From an uncultured Poribacteria bacterium (lineage in GTDB: Bacteria; Poribacteria; WGA-4E; WGA-3G), in the NCBI GenBank assembly GCA_951828515.1, contig OX639992.1, positions 4,008,217-4,072,216 on the forward strand: DNA of 64,000 bases, given 5' to 3'. The notes under the pieces are model-generated. The model was given only the letters and a program-made list of their open reading frames with translations, was not told the DNA's origin and made no database searches. This document shows, piece after piece, positions 1 through 9,304 of this stretch; the first letter of the stretch is position 1, and every line of letters starts with the position of its first letter. Made by a program: the position numbers and the translations under genes.

Positions 1-49
1 GTTTTTCAGTAATCGCATATTGTGAATACCCAGCGAAAATCGCGAACAT
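1..49 (-). CDS. Start of an unidentified gene running off the left edge
   Basis: Only the first 16 codons are visible, reading MFAIFAGYSQYAITEK. The ATG at 49 is preceded by AGGAGC with a 5-nt gap, a good ribosome binding site, which is the main reason to call a gene here. It lies downstream of the pyrophosphatase gene on the same strand, 38 bp after its stop, so the two may be co-transcribed. The fragment is too short to assign a family. Confidence 0.45.
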   Translation of the reverse strand, partial: MFAIFAGYSQYAITEK

Positions 50-87
50 GGTTTGCTCCTAAATGAACCAATGCGTTGACTATTCGC

Positions 88-2445
88 CTATATGCCCAAC
101 CAATCGTTAAGCAGACCGCCGTACTTCGCGATGAGACCTGCAAACACGACGGACACCATTGACATCAACTTAATCAAAATGTTAAGCGAGGGACCGGAGG
201 TGTCTTTGAAGGGGTCTCCGACGGTATCACCGACAATGGTGGCTGTGTGCTCGTCGGAACCTTTTGCACCGTATTCGTCCTTATGTTTACCTTCTTCAAT
301 AAATTTCTTGGCGTTGTCCCAGGCACCACCGGCATTTGCCATCATAATCGCGAGGACAAACCCAGTTGCCAATCCACCGGCGAGTAATCCTAACACACCG
401 CCGACGTCAAAGACTAAACCGACAGCGACAGGCACAATGATGGCGATGAGTGATGGGAAGATCATTTCTCGCTGGGCACCCACTGTTGAGATTTCGACGC
501 ATCGTGCGTAATCCGGTTTCTCTTCGCCCTTCATAATGCCAGGTTTCTCTCGGAATTGGCGACGGACTTCCTCGACCATAGCACCGGCAGCACGCCCCAC
601 GGCTTTCATCGTCAACGCACAGAAATAGAACGCCATCACTGCACCGATGAACAGCCCGATGAGGACTTGCGGATTCATCAGGGTAACGTCATAGTAATCC
701 ATGAATTGACTGACAGTGACCTTCAGCGTCTCAACTGTGCCTTCGCCTTCAATGTTCAGTGTATCCTTACCTGCTAAATGGATCAATCCGTAGCGGATTT
801 CTTCTAAGTAGGCAGCTAAGAGCGCAAGTGCTGTTAGCGCGGCTGAACCGATTGCAAATCCTTTACCAGTTGCGGCTGTCGTGTTACCGAGCGCGTCCAA
901 CTGATCCGTGCGTTCTCGGACACTTGCGTCGAGTTTCGCCATTTCGGCGTTTCCGCCAGCGTTGTCGGCGATGGGTCCGTATGCATCTGTGGCGAGGGTA
1001 ATACCAAGCGTCGCCAGCATACCAACAGCGGCAATACCGACCCCGTAAAGCCCCATTAGTGGTTCAGTCGCCCCACCGGGGAGATAGTAACTAACCGCGA
1101 CTGCAACAACAATCGTTATGACTGGAATCGCTGTTGATTCCATACCGACAGCGATGCCTTCAATAATCACTGTTGCGGGTCCGGTTTGTGCTTGCTTGGC
1201 AATAGCACGCGTTGGAGCGTAATCGTGAGAGGTAAAGATTTCGGTAACTTTGCCGATAACTAAGCCCGCTACAAGTCCAGCGATAATTGCGCCCCACACT
1301 TGCCATTTGTTGGGAAGATCAAGATAGATAAGTACCGGAAGCGACAAGATGGCAATGCCTATAGCACTACCGTTAATGCCGAAGTTAAGTGAACCCATCA
1401 ATTGCTTCATTGACGCGCCCTCTTTTGTTCGGACCATGTAGATACCCAAAATGGAGAGAATTACGCCGATACCAGCAATAACCATCGGTGCCGAGAGATA
1501 TTTAAGCTGGTCAACGAGGTTATTGTGATCTTTAGCCGCCACAGCCGCAACACCGAGGGCTGCCGTCGCGAGGATAGAGCCTGCATAGGATTCATAAAGA
1601 TCCGCCCCCATGCCAGCGACATCGCCGACGTTATCACCGACGTTATCCGCGATAACAGCAGGGTTACGCGGGTCGTCCTCTGGGATTCCGGCTTCAACTT
1701 TCCCGACCAGATCCGCCCCAACATCCGCGGCTTTTGTATAGATGCCACCGCCGACACGAGCGAAGAGTGCCTGTGTCGAAGCACCCATGCCGAAACTGAG
1801 CATAATCACGGTAATTTGCGGCAGAGGGTTCACGTCTAAGAATCCGGGCAGTATTTTGGGGAAGAGATAATAGAGAATGAGGAACCATCCAGTTATGTCG
1901 AGGAGTGCGAAGCCAACGACTATCAAGCCCATGACTGCCCCGGCGCGGAAAGAGACTTTTAAACCGGCGTTGAGTCCTTGCATCGCGGCACTTGTCGTGC
2001 GTGCGGAGGCGTTAGTAGCGGTTTTCATGCCGAGGAAACCGCAGAGTCCTGAGAAAAAACCACCCGTGAGAAAAGCAAATGGAATAACTTTATTTTGCGC
2101 ATCGAGAACGAAAGCCATAAAAATAAAGATAACACAGAGGACAACAAAAACGATGCCTACAACTTTGTACTGTTGTCTGAGATATGCCATCGCGCCTTCA
2201 CGGACGGATTGCGCGATCTCGCGCATGGTTTCGTTTCCTTCATCCTGTTTCATCACAGTGCGGTAAAAGTGATAGGCAAATCCCAAAGCGATGAGTGAGC
2301 CAATTGGGGCAATCCACCACACCGGTGGTACAGACGGAGGGGAACCTGTTTCGGCAAAAGCCATGGTGGCTAAATTCAGAACGGGCAAGGATATCAGAAA
2401 TGTCTTCCAATTTAGCCACCGTTTCTTGTAAGTGATATCACGCAT
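88..2445 (-). CDS. hppA: Membrane-bound ion-translocating pyrophosphatase
   Basis: This integral membrane pump hydrolyses pyrophosphate and moves H+ or Na+ across the membrane. At 785 aa it is slightly longer than most bacterial homologues because of a 45-residue N-terminal leader before the first membrane helix. Visible signatures are the substrate loop DVGADLVGKVE (241-251), DNVGDNVGD (267-275) and the C-terminal GDTVGDPFKDTSG. The sequence GNTTAA, with Ala where K+-independent enzymes have Lys, points to the K+-dependent subfamily. A Glu at about 285 (LYESY) sits where Na+-pumping enzymes carry their TM6 Glu, so Na+ transport is possible but unproven. The ATG at 2445 has AGAGAGG upstream. 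It follows folC by 93 bp. Confidence 0.95.
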   Translation of the reverse strand: MRDITYKKRWLNWKTFLISLPVLNLATMAFAETGSPPSVPPVWWIAPIGSLIALGFAYHFYRTVMKQDEGNETMREIAQSVREGAMAYLRQQYKVVGIVFVVLCVIFIFMAFVLDAQNKVIPFAFLTGGFFSGLCGFLGMKTATNASARTTSAAMQGLNAGLKVSFRAGAVMGLIVVGFALLDITGWFLILYYLFPKILPGFLDVNPLPQITVIMLSFGMGASTQALFARVGGGIYTKAADVGADLVGKVEAGIPEDDPRNPAVIADNVGDNVGDVAGMGADLYESYAGSILATAALGVAAVAAKDHNNLVDQLKYLSAPMVIAGIGVILSILGIYMVRTKEGASMKQLMGSLNFGINGSAIGIAILSLPVLIYLDLPNKWQVWGAIIAGLVAGLVIGKVTEIFTSHDYAPTRAIAKQAQTGPATVIIEGIAVGMESTAIPVITIVVAVAVSYYLPGGATEPLMGLYGVGIAAVGMLATLGITLATDAYGPIADNAGGNAEMAKLDASVRERTDQLDALGNTTAATGKGFAIGSAALTALALLAAYLEEIRYGLIHLAGKDTLNIEGEGTVETLKVTVSQFMDYYDVTLMNPQVLIGLFIGAVMAFYFCALTMKAVGRAAGAMVEEVRRQFREKPGIMKGEEKPDYARCVEISTVGAQREMIFPSLIAIIVPVAVGLVFDVGGVLGLLAGGLATGFVLAIMMANAGGAWDNAKKFIEEGKHKDEYGAKGSDEHTATIVGDTVGDPFKDTSGPSLNILIKLMSMVSVVFAGLIAKYGGLLNDWLGI

Positions 2446-2538
2446 TAAAAAACCTCTCTTTTCTACTTTTAATTAAACCTTGCGGGTACCTTTCGGGGTT
2501 TGTGTTTTGACGTTTTTCGTGGTCGAGTCGCCTGCCCG

Positions 2539-3951
2539 TTATTGCAGGCTGGCGATCTTTCGCTCAGAAAGTGGAATTCCAGTGTTATCTTTCGCTGAAA
2601 AATTCGATTCAAATATTTCAAGTGCCTGACCGACAAGGTAGAGTGAACCTGTAACGCAGATTAAATCTGTCGGCGACGCTTCGGATAGTGCCTTCGCGAT
2701 TGCTTTTTCCGGCGTTGAACACGTAGTAATTTTATCGCCGATACTCTTCCATGCACGTTGTATTTCCTTAGCAGGTGTCACTCGCGGGTTATTGAGAACT
2801 TGTGTAGTAATCACGAAATCCGCTGTCTGTGAAATAACACTACCAATTGCTGTGAGATTTTTATCTCTCATTAAACTAACGATAAAAGTCACTTGGCTGT
2901 AACGAAAACTCTGATGGAGTGTGCGGCAGAGTGCCTCCATTGAGGCAGGAGAATGCGCACCATCAAGGACAACAATTGGTGAAGACATAATTCGTTGGAT
3001 CCGCCCCTGCCATTGCACGTTCTTAAGTCCGGCATAAACGCTGGTTTTCGGAACTATGTATCCCTTCTGCTTCAGGCATTCAATTACTGCAACAGCAGTT
3101 GTCGCGTTTATAAACTGATGGTGTCCAAGGAGCGGCAGAGTGAGTTGCGGATAACGCTCCGAATCCGTTTCCATGTCAAACTGCTGTGTTATAGGCATAC
3201 CATCGGCATTTCGGACGAGACGCGGGTTTGGGGTACAGGAATCTTGCACTACCAAATCTTTAGATTCAATAATAGATGCTTCGCGCTCGCTTGCCACCTT
3301 CTCAAATACCGTTCGCGCATCTGAGTGTTGTGGCGCGAGTGCTAACGGACATCCCCATTTAATGATTTCTGCTTTCTCGCTTGCTATTTCGGTATATGTC
3401 TCCCCTAATATCGCGGTATGCTCTAAACCGATCGGTGTAATAACAGTTGCAACAGGCGTAACGACGTTCGTTGCATCGAGTCTCCCGCCTAAACCGACTT
3501 CAATAACAGCAAAGTCTGTTTCTTTGTCGGCAAAATAGAAAAACGCAAGTGCTGTGTATATTTCAAAAAATGAAACACGTCCGAACTCAGAAGCGGAAAC
3601 GGTCTCAATTGCAGGCTTGAGTTTCTCAATATAGAAAGCAACGTCTGATTTTGAGATTAACTCGCCATCAATACGGCACCGTTCTCGCGGTGTAATGAGG
3701 TGCGGAGATGTAAACAAACCTGTTTTATAGCCTGCATGTGTAAGCACCGACGCTACGAGGGCGGCGGTAGAGCCTTTCCCTTTGCTTCCCGCGATATGGA
3801 CAACTTGTAGTTTATCGTGTGGATTACCGAGCAGCTCCAACAAGAGGGAAATCCTATCTAAATTATAGAACCGTGCCTGCCGTGAAAAATCAGGACTCCT
3901 TTCATAGTCGATAAACCCTTCAATATAGGCGAGTGCCGCTTTGTAGTCCAT
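2539..3951 (-). CDS. folC: Folylpolyglutamate synthase / dihydrofolate synthase
   Basis: This cytoplasmic ATP-dependent ligase adds glutamate to dihydropteroate and/or folates. The Mur-ligase-type P-loop GSKGKGSTA lies at about residues 55-63, in the typical FolC N-terminal context (Y-N-L-D-R-I then H-I-A-G-S-K-G-K-G-S). The second-domain signature VVLDGAHSPASMEAL is also present. At 470 aa it is somewhat longer than the common 420-440 aa. It sits between glyA (148 bp upstream) and hppA (93 bp downstream), all on the minus strand. The glyA-folC order makes sense for one-carbon metabolism, since GlyA consumes the polyglutamylated tetrahydrofolate that FolC makes. Confidence 0.93.
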   Translation of the reverse strand: MDYKAALAYIEGFIDYERSPDFSRQARFYNLDRISLLLELLGNPHDKLQVVHIAGSKGKGSTAALVASVLTHAGYKTGLFTSPHLITPRERCRIDGELISKSDVAFYIEKLKPAIETVSASEFGRVSFFEIYTALAFFYFADKETDFAVIEVGLGGRLDATNVVTPVATVITPIGLEHTAILGETYTEIASEKAEIIKWGCPLALAPQHSDARTVFEKVASEREASIIESKDLVVQDSCTPNPRLVRNADGMPITQQFDMETDSERYPQLTLPLLGHHQFINATTAVAVIECLKQKGYIVPKTSVYAGLKNVQWQGRIQRIMSSPIVVLDGAHSPASMEALCRTLHQSFRYSQVTFIVSLMRDKNLTAIGSVISQTADFVITTQVLNNPRVTPAKEIQRAWKSIGDKITTCSTPEKAIAKALSEASPTDLICVTGSLYLVGQALEIFESNFSAKDNTGIPLSERKIASLQ

Positions 3952-4099
3952 AGTTGGCAGTTTTCAGTTCGCCTCGCAGTAAGAGTTGTCAGTTACGGGA
4001 CGTTTTGGAACAACTTTCTCCAACTTGGTGTACTCCAGGAAGGGATCCATCGTTACAGAGCCGCGTCTTAACTGAAAACGGATGACCGACGATCGATAA

Positions 4100-5383
4100 C
4101 TATTGTAGGTATTCATAAATTGGGAATTGTGCGCAGAGTTCCTTGACTTTCCCACGAATTTGACGTTTGATAGAGGCTTTCTGCCTATTTTCAAGCGTTT
4201 CCGCGATGAAATCAGCGACGAGGACCATCTCATCCTCTTTCATCCCGCGTGTCGTAATCATCGGTGTCCCAAGACGTAGCCCACTTGTCGTTCTCGGTTT
4301 CCTTTTGTCGAAAGGAATGGTATTTTTATTTACAATAATTCCGGCATCTTCCAAATGATCGGCGGCTTGCCGTCCACTGAGTTTCTCATACTTGGAAGTG
4401 AGGTCTATTAGCATGAGATGATTGTCGGTGCCTCCGCTCACCAACCGGAAATCGTTTTCAATTAACCGAGCAGCGAGTGCCTTAGCATTTTTAACGATCT
4501 GTGCCTGATATGTCTTAAAAGCGGGTGCGCTGGCTTCTTTGAAGGCTACGGCTCTGGCAGCGATTGTATGTAGAAAAGGACCGCCTTGTAAGCCCGGAAA
4601 CACAGCGCGATCGATCTTGTCGGCGTATTCAGCTTTACACATGATCATGGCACCGCGAGGCCCGCGTAAAGTCTTGTGTGTCGTTGTGGTAATTACGTCA
4701 CCGTAAGGAACAGGATCGGGATGTGCGCCGCCAGCAATAAGTCCGGCAATATGAGCTATATCCGCGAGCAAGTACGCCCCTACGGAATCAGCGACATGCC
4801 GCCATGCTGCGAAGTCAAACTGCCGGGGATAGGCTGTCGCACCGACAACGATGAGTTTGGGACGGTGCTGCGCAGCGAGACGTGCGATCTCCTCCATGTC
4901 GATGCGTTCGGTTTCGGCATCTACCCCGTACATGGCGATATTGTAATAGTTTCCCGAGAAATTGACACCAGCACCATGTGTGAGATGCCCCCCTTGACTG
5001 AGAGACATACCGAGAATCGTGTCACCGGGTTCGAGCAGGGCGTGATAGACTGCCATGTTCGCTTGGGAACCAGCATGTGGTTGGACGTTAATGTGCTCAG
5101 CACCGAAGAGTGCCTTTGCGCGTTCAATCGCGAGCGATTCAACTTCATCCATAAACTGGCATCCGTTATAGTAACGCTCGCCGGGGTAGCCCTCAGCGTA
5201 TTTATTGGCGAGGATACTGCTCTGGATTTCCATAACAGCACGACTTGCGTAGTTCTCGGATGGGATCAGCATGAGAGAATCTTGCTGGCGTTTCAGGTCT
5301 TTGGCGGTGATTTCAACGATCTGTGGGTCGACTTCACCTAATTTGGAAGCAATACTCGGATTGCGAGACTCTGACGTGTTCAT
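4100..5383 (-). CDS. glyA: Serine hydroxymethyltransferase
   Basis: This PLP enzyme interconverts serine plus tetrahydrofolate with glycine plus 5,10-methylenetetrahydrofolate in the cytoplasm. Its 427 aa match the usual bacterial length. The PLP lysine lies in [13 protein letters not shown] (K about 237). Other family blocks are [31 protein letters not shown] and the DIAHIAGL segment. The start ATG at 5383 gives an N-terminus of normal length. It is the first gene of a possible glyA-folC-hppA set and has a plausible promoter at 5432-5460. Long open frames on the opposite strand are antisense shadows. Confidence 0.96.
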   Translation of the reverse strand: MNTSESRNPSIASKLGEVDPQIVEITAKDLKRQQDSLMLIPSENYASRAVMEIQSSILANKYAEGYPGERYYNGCQFMDEVESLAIERAKALFGAEHINVQPHAGSQANMAVYHALLEPGDTILGMSLSQGGHLTHGAGVNFSGNYYNIAMYGVDAETERIDMEEIARLAAQHRPKLIVVGATAYPRQFDFAAWRHVADSVGAYLLADIAHIAGLIAGGAHPDPVPYGDVITTTTHKTLRGPRGAMIMCKAEYADKIDRAVFPGLQGGPFLHTIAARAVAFKEASAPAFKTYQAQIVKNAKALAARLIENDFRLVSGGTDNHLMLIDLTSKYEKLSGRQAADHLEDAGIIVNKNTIPFDKRKPRTTSGLRLGTPMITTRGMKEDEMVLVADFIAETLENRQKASIKRQIRGKVKELCAQFPIYEYLQ

Positions 5384-5431
5384 TTTTCTTCACCGCTTGA
5401 AATTAAGATGGTGTTATATTGTAGAAGTTAA

Positions 5432-5460
5432 ATTTTAACACAAATTTGCCGTAAATTCAA
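5432..5460 (-). promoter_or_regulatory. Putative sigma70-type promoter of glyA
   Basis: On the minus strand, TTGAAT (5455-5460) is followed after 17 nt by TAAAAT (5432-5437). That is 4/6 and 5/6 matches to the -35 and -10 consensus. Transcription would start near 5425, about 40 nt before the glyA ATG. The region is AT-rich, so a chance match is possible. Confidence 0.4.
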
Positions 5461-5839
5461 ATTTTTCGTAATTTTTGCGGAGTTTGGAAAAACAGATTCC
5501 TTGCAGTTTTCAGGCATCGACTCCTCATTAGAAACTCGCTGTAATTTTGTTCCACGAAAAAAAATTGAAGGACGGACGCTCCATCCCTTTGTCTTTTGTT
5601 GCAAACCGATGCGGTTTTCTTCAAAGAATACAAAGTTTCCAAATACTGCGTCAGAACCGCTTATAGTAAAGTATACGGTTAACAATACACCAGCGATAGA
5701 TCTCGCCAGTAAGAGAATCATCAGGTAGATTTCGTTTGCGCACTCTTTGATAATATGCTAATCTAATAGATAATAAAACGTCCCAGTGATTTTCCGATAG
5801 CCTCAATCCTCGATCTAAGGTCTAAATGAAAGGATCAAT
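5461..5839. other. Intergenic region between glyA and the divergent PQQ-repeat lipoprotein
   Basis: The whole divergent gap is 5384-5839. Apart from the glyA promoter candidate, I see no RNA gene or repeat. Two overlapping open frames of 75-97 codons exist on opposite strands but lack a ribosome binding site and family resemblance. The right end (about 5738-5780) has GATAAT and AT-rich stretches that could hold the promoter of the plus-strand gene, with no clear -35 box. Confidence 0.5.
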
Positions 5840-8107
5840 GTGTATCTCTGGAATAGACTTTTCTATAGTAAATTTTCGCTTGTGAACTGTGCCAACAAGT
5901 TTATAGTCCTACTTGCACTTCTCCTTGTGTGGGGATGCGATTCCCAACAAAAAAAGCAGACGCAGCAACCAACAACACAGCAGCCAGCGACTCCTGAAGC
6001 AATAGAACCTGTCCTGCCCCCTCGTGCTGAAGATTGGCATATGTTCATGCACAATCTTGGCTTTTCTGGGATTAGCCCCGACAAAAGCATTACACCGCCA
6101 TTGGAACTGCTGTGGAAATTCAAAACCGGTGGGCCGATCCACGCTTCACCAGTGATTGCGAATGGCATTTTGTATATCGGATCGACCGATGGCAAGTTAT
6201 ATGCACTGGATGCGAAGCAGTGGGGTGTCAAGTGGGTTTTTGATGCTGGGGATGCTATCCGCTACTCTGCAACGGTCTTGGGAAATAAGGTCTACTTTAG
6301 CGCGAGGAACAACAAAGTTTACGCGTTAGACGCGAAAACGGGTGAAAAACTATGGGAATTCAAATCGAGAAGTTGGATGGACGCGCCGCCAATCGTTTTG
6401 GACAATAGGGTTTACATCGGTGCGTTTCCTTCAAAAATCTATCTGCTGAACGCGAGTACAGGGGTCCTTGAAGCGATGCGTGAGCGAACCATTCGTATTC
6501 AGGGTATCGAATACGGGTGTGCTAATGCGGTGTTTCGTCCTATCTCTCCAGAACACAACGCCGATTTGTGGCGGGATCACACAAATGGCAGTGAGAGTTA
6601 TCCTGTGACGGCGAATGGTATCGTCTATATCGGTGCCCGCGATGGACACCTTCACGCATTTGATGTAGCATCCCAGACTGAAACTTGGACATATCAGCTC
6701 GGGGGGTTTGTGGGTGCTGCCCCTGCAATCTCCGATGGCTTTCTCTATGCCGCTTCTGGTGATGGCTATGTTTACGCCTTTACAAATGCAAGCGAGGTTA
6801 CAAATCTCGCCAGCGGGAATTCCGCAACAGATAATGGGCGGCAAGGAACTGTGGTACATGACGCGGCACCGGTCTATACAAGAAAGGATGGGGGTACAAC
6901 CACCACCGCTGAAGGAACATCTGTGTTGTTACAACTCAACGATGGAGTGCGTTTGACAATTGTGCGAGTTTCGGACGGGTGGTATGAAGTTGAACTCCCG
7001 CACGGTGTACGAGGATGGATGGACGAGTTCGCCTTCGGTGAGTTCAAAGAGATAGACGGTATTATGTTCAATACGACTTTCTGTCGCAAGGAAGATCACT
7101 CGATTATGGAGCCGTATAGGGTGCAATTGATTGACGGCGCTGAGTTTCCGCGCTGGAGCCCGGATGGAGAGTTCATCGCATTTTTGAGAAGAGAAGATTT
7201 GAGTGGCAGATATTGGCGTGCGAATGAGTTGTGGATTATGGATCGGAAGGGGGAACGGGCACGTAAGTTCTACACCGGAGACTTTTACAATCCATACCTC
7301 TCTTGGTCGCTTGATAGCAGGCTTGTTGCATTTGAAGTTGACGAAAATGGTGAACGCTTTATTTGCACAGTCGATTGGAAATTCGGACGGATCAAACAGT
7401 TAGCTCATGGAGATGGACCTGCCTTTTCACCGACATCTAACCGTTTGGTGTTCAGGAGACGCGAAAAGGGAATGGATGTTGTCTATCGAATCAATAGCGA
7501 TGGTAGTGGTTTGGGTGCTATTGCCCGCGTACCAATTGAACGCCTACAGCGTACCTATACCTATCTGTCAGCACCCTCTTGGGCACTCGATGGCACTCGT
7601 GTTGCCTTTGGTGTAAACAATTCAAAATATATTGGCATCCGTATTCAAGATATAGAAGGGAGACGGATAAAAGAAATCCTGACGCAGCATCAACAGGTCC
7701 ATCATCTGAACTGGTCGGAGGATGGAACCCAATTGGCTTATGTCTTGTCCGGTAGTAACCGCCCGGGGCAACTGATTGATAAGCAACTGCACTTATCGGA
7801 GACAGGGGCCACTTTGACGCAGAGTCAGATTTTGAAACACACATCACCCGCGTGGTCGCCAACAGGTAAACAGTTAGCGTATATGGAACGTGAGGACTGT
7901 GTGGGCATCCGCTGGAAGGTCTGGATTTATGACCTTGAGAGCGGCAAAAAATTCCCTATCGCCCGTACGCCAATGAAATTGACATCTGTTGTCTGGATGC
8001 CTGACGGTAAGCATCTCTGCTTATGGCAAACATCAAATTACTTGCGCGACAACGCATATAAACCCGCCCTGACGAAGGGATGGATTGTACCTATTGACAT
8101 TCCTTAG
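5840..8107 (+). CDS. Lipoprotein with PQQ-type propeller, SH3-like and TolB-like domains
   Basis: The 755-aa protein starts at GTG 5840 with AAAGGA upstream. The N-terminal hydrophobic segment ends in a lipobox (LLVWGC, Cys about 33), so it should be a membrane-anchored lipoprotein. Residues about 80-330 hold PQQ/Pyrrolo-quinoline-type repeats such as GKLYALDAK and NKVYALDAKTGEKLWEF. Residues about 345-405 resemble a bacterial SH3 domain ending in HGVRGWMDEF. Residues about 430-750 are WD40/TolB-like repeats such as FPRWSPDGEFIAFLRR. The role is probably protein or ligand binding at the envelope; no enzyme motif was seen. Its stop overlaps the converging alcohol dehydrogenase gene by 4 bp. 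Confidence 0.85.
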   Translation: MYLWNRLFYSKFSLVNCANKFIVLLALLLVWGCDSQQKKQTQQPTTQQPATPEAIEPVLPPRAEDWHMFMHNLGFSGISPDKSITPPLELLWKFKTGGPIHASPVIANGILYIGSTDGKLYALDAKQWGVKWVFDAGDAIRYSATVLGNKVYFSARNNKVYALDAKTGEKLWEFKSRSWMDAPPIVLDNRVYIGAFPSKIYLLNASTGVLEAMRERTIRIQGIEYGCANAVFRPISPEHNADLWRDHTNGSESYPVTANGIVYIGARDGHLHAFDVASQTETWTYQLGGFVGAAPAISDGFLYAASGDGYVYAFTNASEVTNLASGNSATDNGRQGTVVHDAAPVYTRKDGGTTTTAEGTSVLLQLNDGVRLTIVRVSDGWYEVELPHGVRGWMDEFAFGEFKEIDGIMFNTTFCRKEDHSIMEPYRVQLIDGAEFPRWSPDGEFIAFLRREDLSGRYWRANELWIMDRKGERARKFYTGDFYNPYLSWSLDSRLVAFEVDENGERFICTVDWKFGRIKQLAHGDGPAFSPTSNRLVFRRREKGMDVVYRINSDGSGLGAIARVPIERLQRTYTYLSAPSWALDGTRVAFGVNNSKYIGIRIQDIEGRRIKEILTQHQQVHHLNWSEDGTQLAYVLSGSNRPGQLIDKQLHLSETGATLTQSQILKHTSPAWSPTGKQLAYMEREDCVGIRWKVWIYDLESGKKFPIARTPMKLTSVVWMPDGKHLCLWQTSNYLRDNAYKPALTKGWIVPIDIP

Positions 8108-9291
8108 AACGCCGCCTCAAATAAATCCACCATATCCTCTTCCGTACACACCCTCGGATTGAATTTGTGACAGTGGTCGAGCATCGCATCCGCGCCGAGT
8201 TTTGGAATCTTTTCCCGCTCCAAACCAGCATCTCCAAGACCTGTAGGTATATTCAACTCCGCGTTATATGCCCTGATTTTATCAATCGCGGCATGTCCTG
8301 CTTCGTCGATATCCATATTACTTGTATCTATACCTAAGGCGCGTGCGATTTCTGCGTATTTCTCGCTTGCATGAGAAAAGTTGAATTCCATGACGGGTGG
8401 AAGGAGAATCGCGTTTGCTACGCCATGGGGTATGGGTGCGTCTGTAGAGAGTTGATGTGCCAGAGAATGCACCGCACCGAGTCCCTTCTGGAACGAGAAT
8501 GCTGCCATGCAGGATCCGAAAAGCATTTCACCACGTGCGGTTACATCTTCACCGTTGTGATAGGCCTGTTGGATATTCGCACTCAACATTCTGAGTGCCT
8601 GCAATGCAACACCCTCAGCAATAGGGTGGTACTTCGTCGCCACATACGCCTCGATACCGTGCGTGATGGCATCCATACCTGTCGCAGCCGTAAGGGCAGG
8701 TGGCATACCAAGGGTTATTCCAGGATCAAGGAGCGCAATGTTCGACATGTTGAAGGGTGTAACGATTGCCCGTTTCCGCCATCGATCGGTTGTCTGGAAA
8801 GATGTATCTGTAATGATTGAGCCTTGTGACACCTCACTGCCGGTGCCAGCGGTAGTCGGTACACATATTAGCGGTGGCATATCGCCTCGGATGCGCTCGA
8901 CGCCACCAACATCAGCGTAATATGGAGCGAGGTTGGAAACCTCGCCAGCGGGTGGTTCGTGGGTCGTCAGGAGACGGATGGCTTTGGCGGCATCCATCAC
9001 GCTTCCACCGCCAACAGCGATGACGACATCACATCCCTCGGCTTTGTAGGCTTCTACACCGTGTGTAACACTGAGGTCCGTGGGATTCGGTTCGATATCC
9101 GAATACGTAGCATAAGACAAACCGCTTGCCTCCAAGGCATCTGTCGCTTTCGCAAGGAGACCCGCATTGATAACACCCGCATCGCTCACCAAGAACGGTT
9201 TTTTGCCGTCAAACGCCTTGACGTGTTCGCCTAAGTTTTGGATTGCTCCGTCGCCAAATTCGATTTGCGGAGGTAAAAAATAGTTTGGCAT
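8104..9291 (-). CDS. Iron-containing alcohol dehydrogenase
   Basis: This is a group III (Fe-ADH) NAD(P)-dependent oxidoreductase of 395 aa, the normal length. The nucleotide-binding signature GGGSVMDAAKA lies at about 94-104. Metal ligands are expected in GMDAITHGIEAY and HSLAHQLSTDAPIPHG, where the Asp and His residues of the family are present. The substrate is unknown; relatives act on butanol, lactaldehyde, 1,3-propanediol or similar alcohols. The start is ATG 9291 with a weak AGGA upstream. It lies 13 bp downstream of the TGT-fold gene on the same strand, which suggests co-transcription but no clear functional link. Confidence 0.93.
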   Translation of the reverse strand: MPNYFLPPQIEFGDGAIQNLGEHVKAFDGKKPFLVSDAGVINAGLLAKATDALEASGLSYATYSDIEPNPTDLSVTHGVEAYKAEGCDVVIAVGGGSVMDAAKAIRLLTTHEPPAGEVSNLAPYYADVGGVERIRGDMPPLICVPTTAGTGSEVSQGSIITDTSFQTTDRWRKRAIVTPFNMSNIALLDPGITLGMPPALTAATGMDAITHGIEAYVATKYHPIAEGVALQALRMLSANIQQAYHNGEDVTARGEMLFGSCMAAFSFQKGLGAVHSLAHQLSTDAPIPHGVANAILLPPVMEFNFSHASEKYAEIARALGIDTSNMDIDEAGHAAIDKIRAYNAELNIPTGLGDAGLEREKIPKLGADAMLDHCHKFNPRVCTEEDMVDLFEAAF

Positions 9292-9304
9292 CTGTTGTCA
9301 GTTC

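Noticed and set aside
4676-5341. 221-codon open frame on the plus strand opposite glyA
   Set aside because: It lies wholly antisense to a clear glyA gene, has no ribosome binding site and matches no family; a GC-skew shadow.
5428-5728. Overlapping open frames of 75-97 codons on both strands in the glyA upstream gap
   Set aside because: No ribosome binding site, low-complexity AT-rich content and no recognisable protein pattern.
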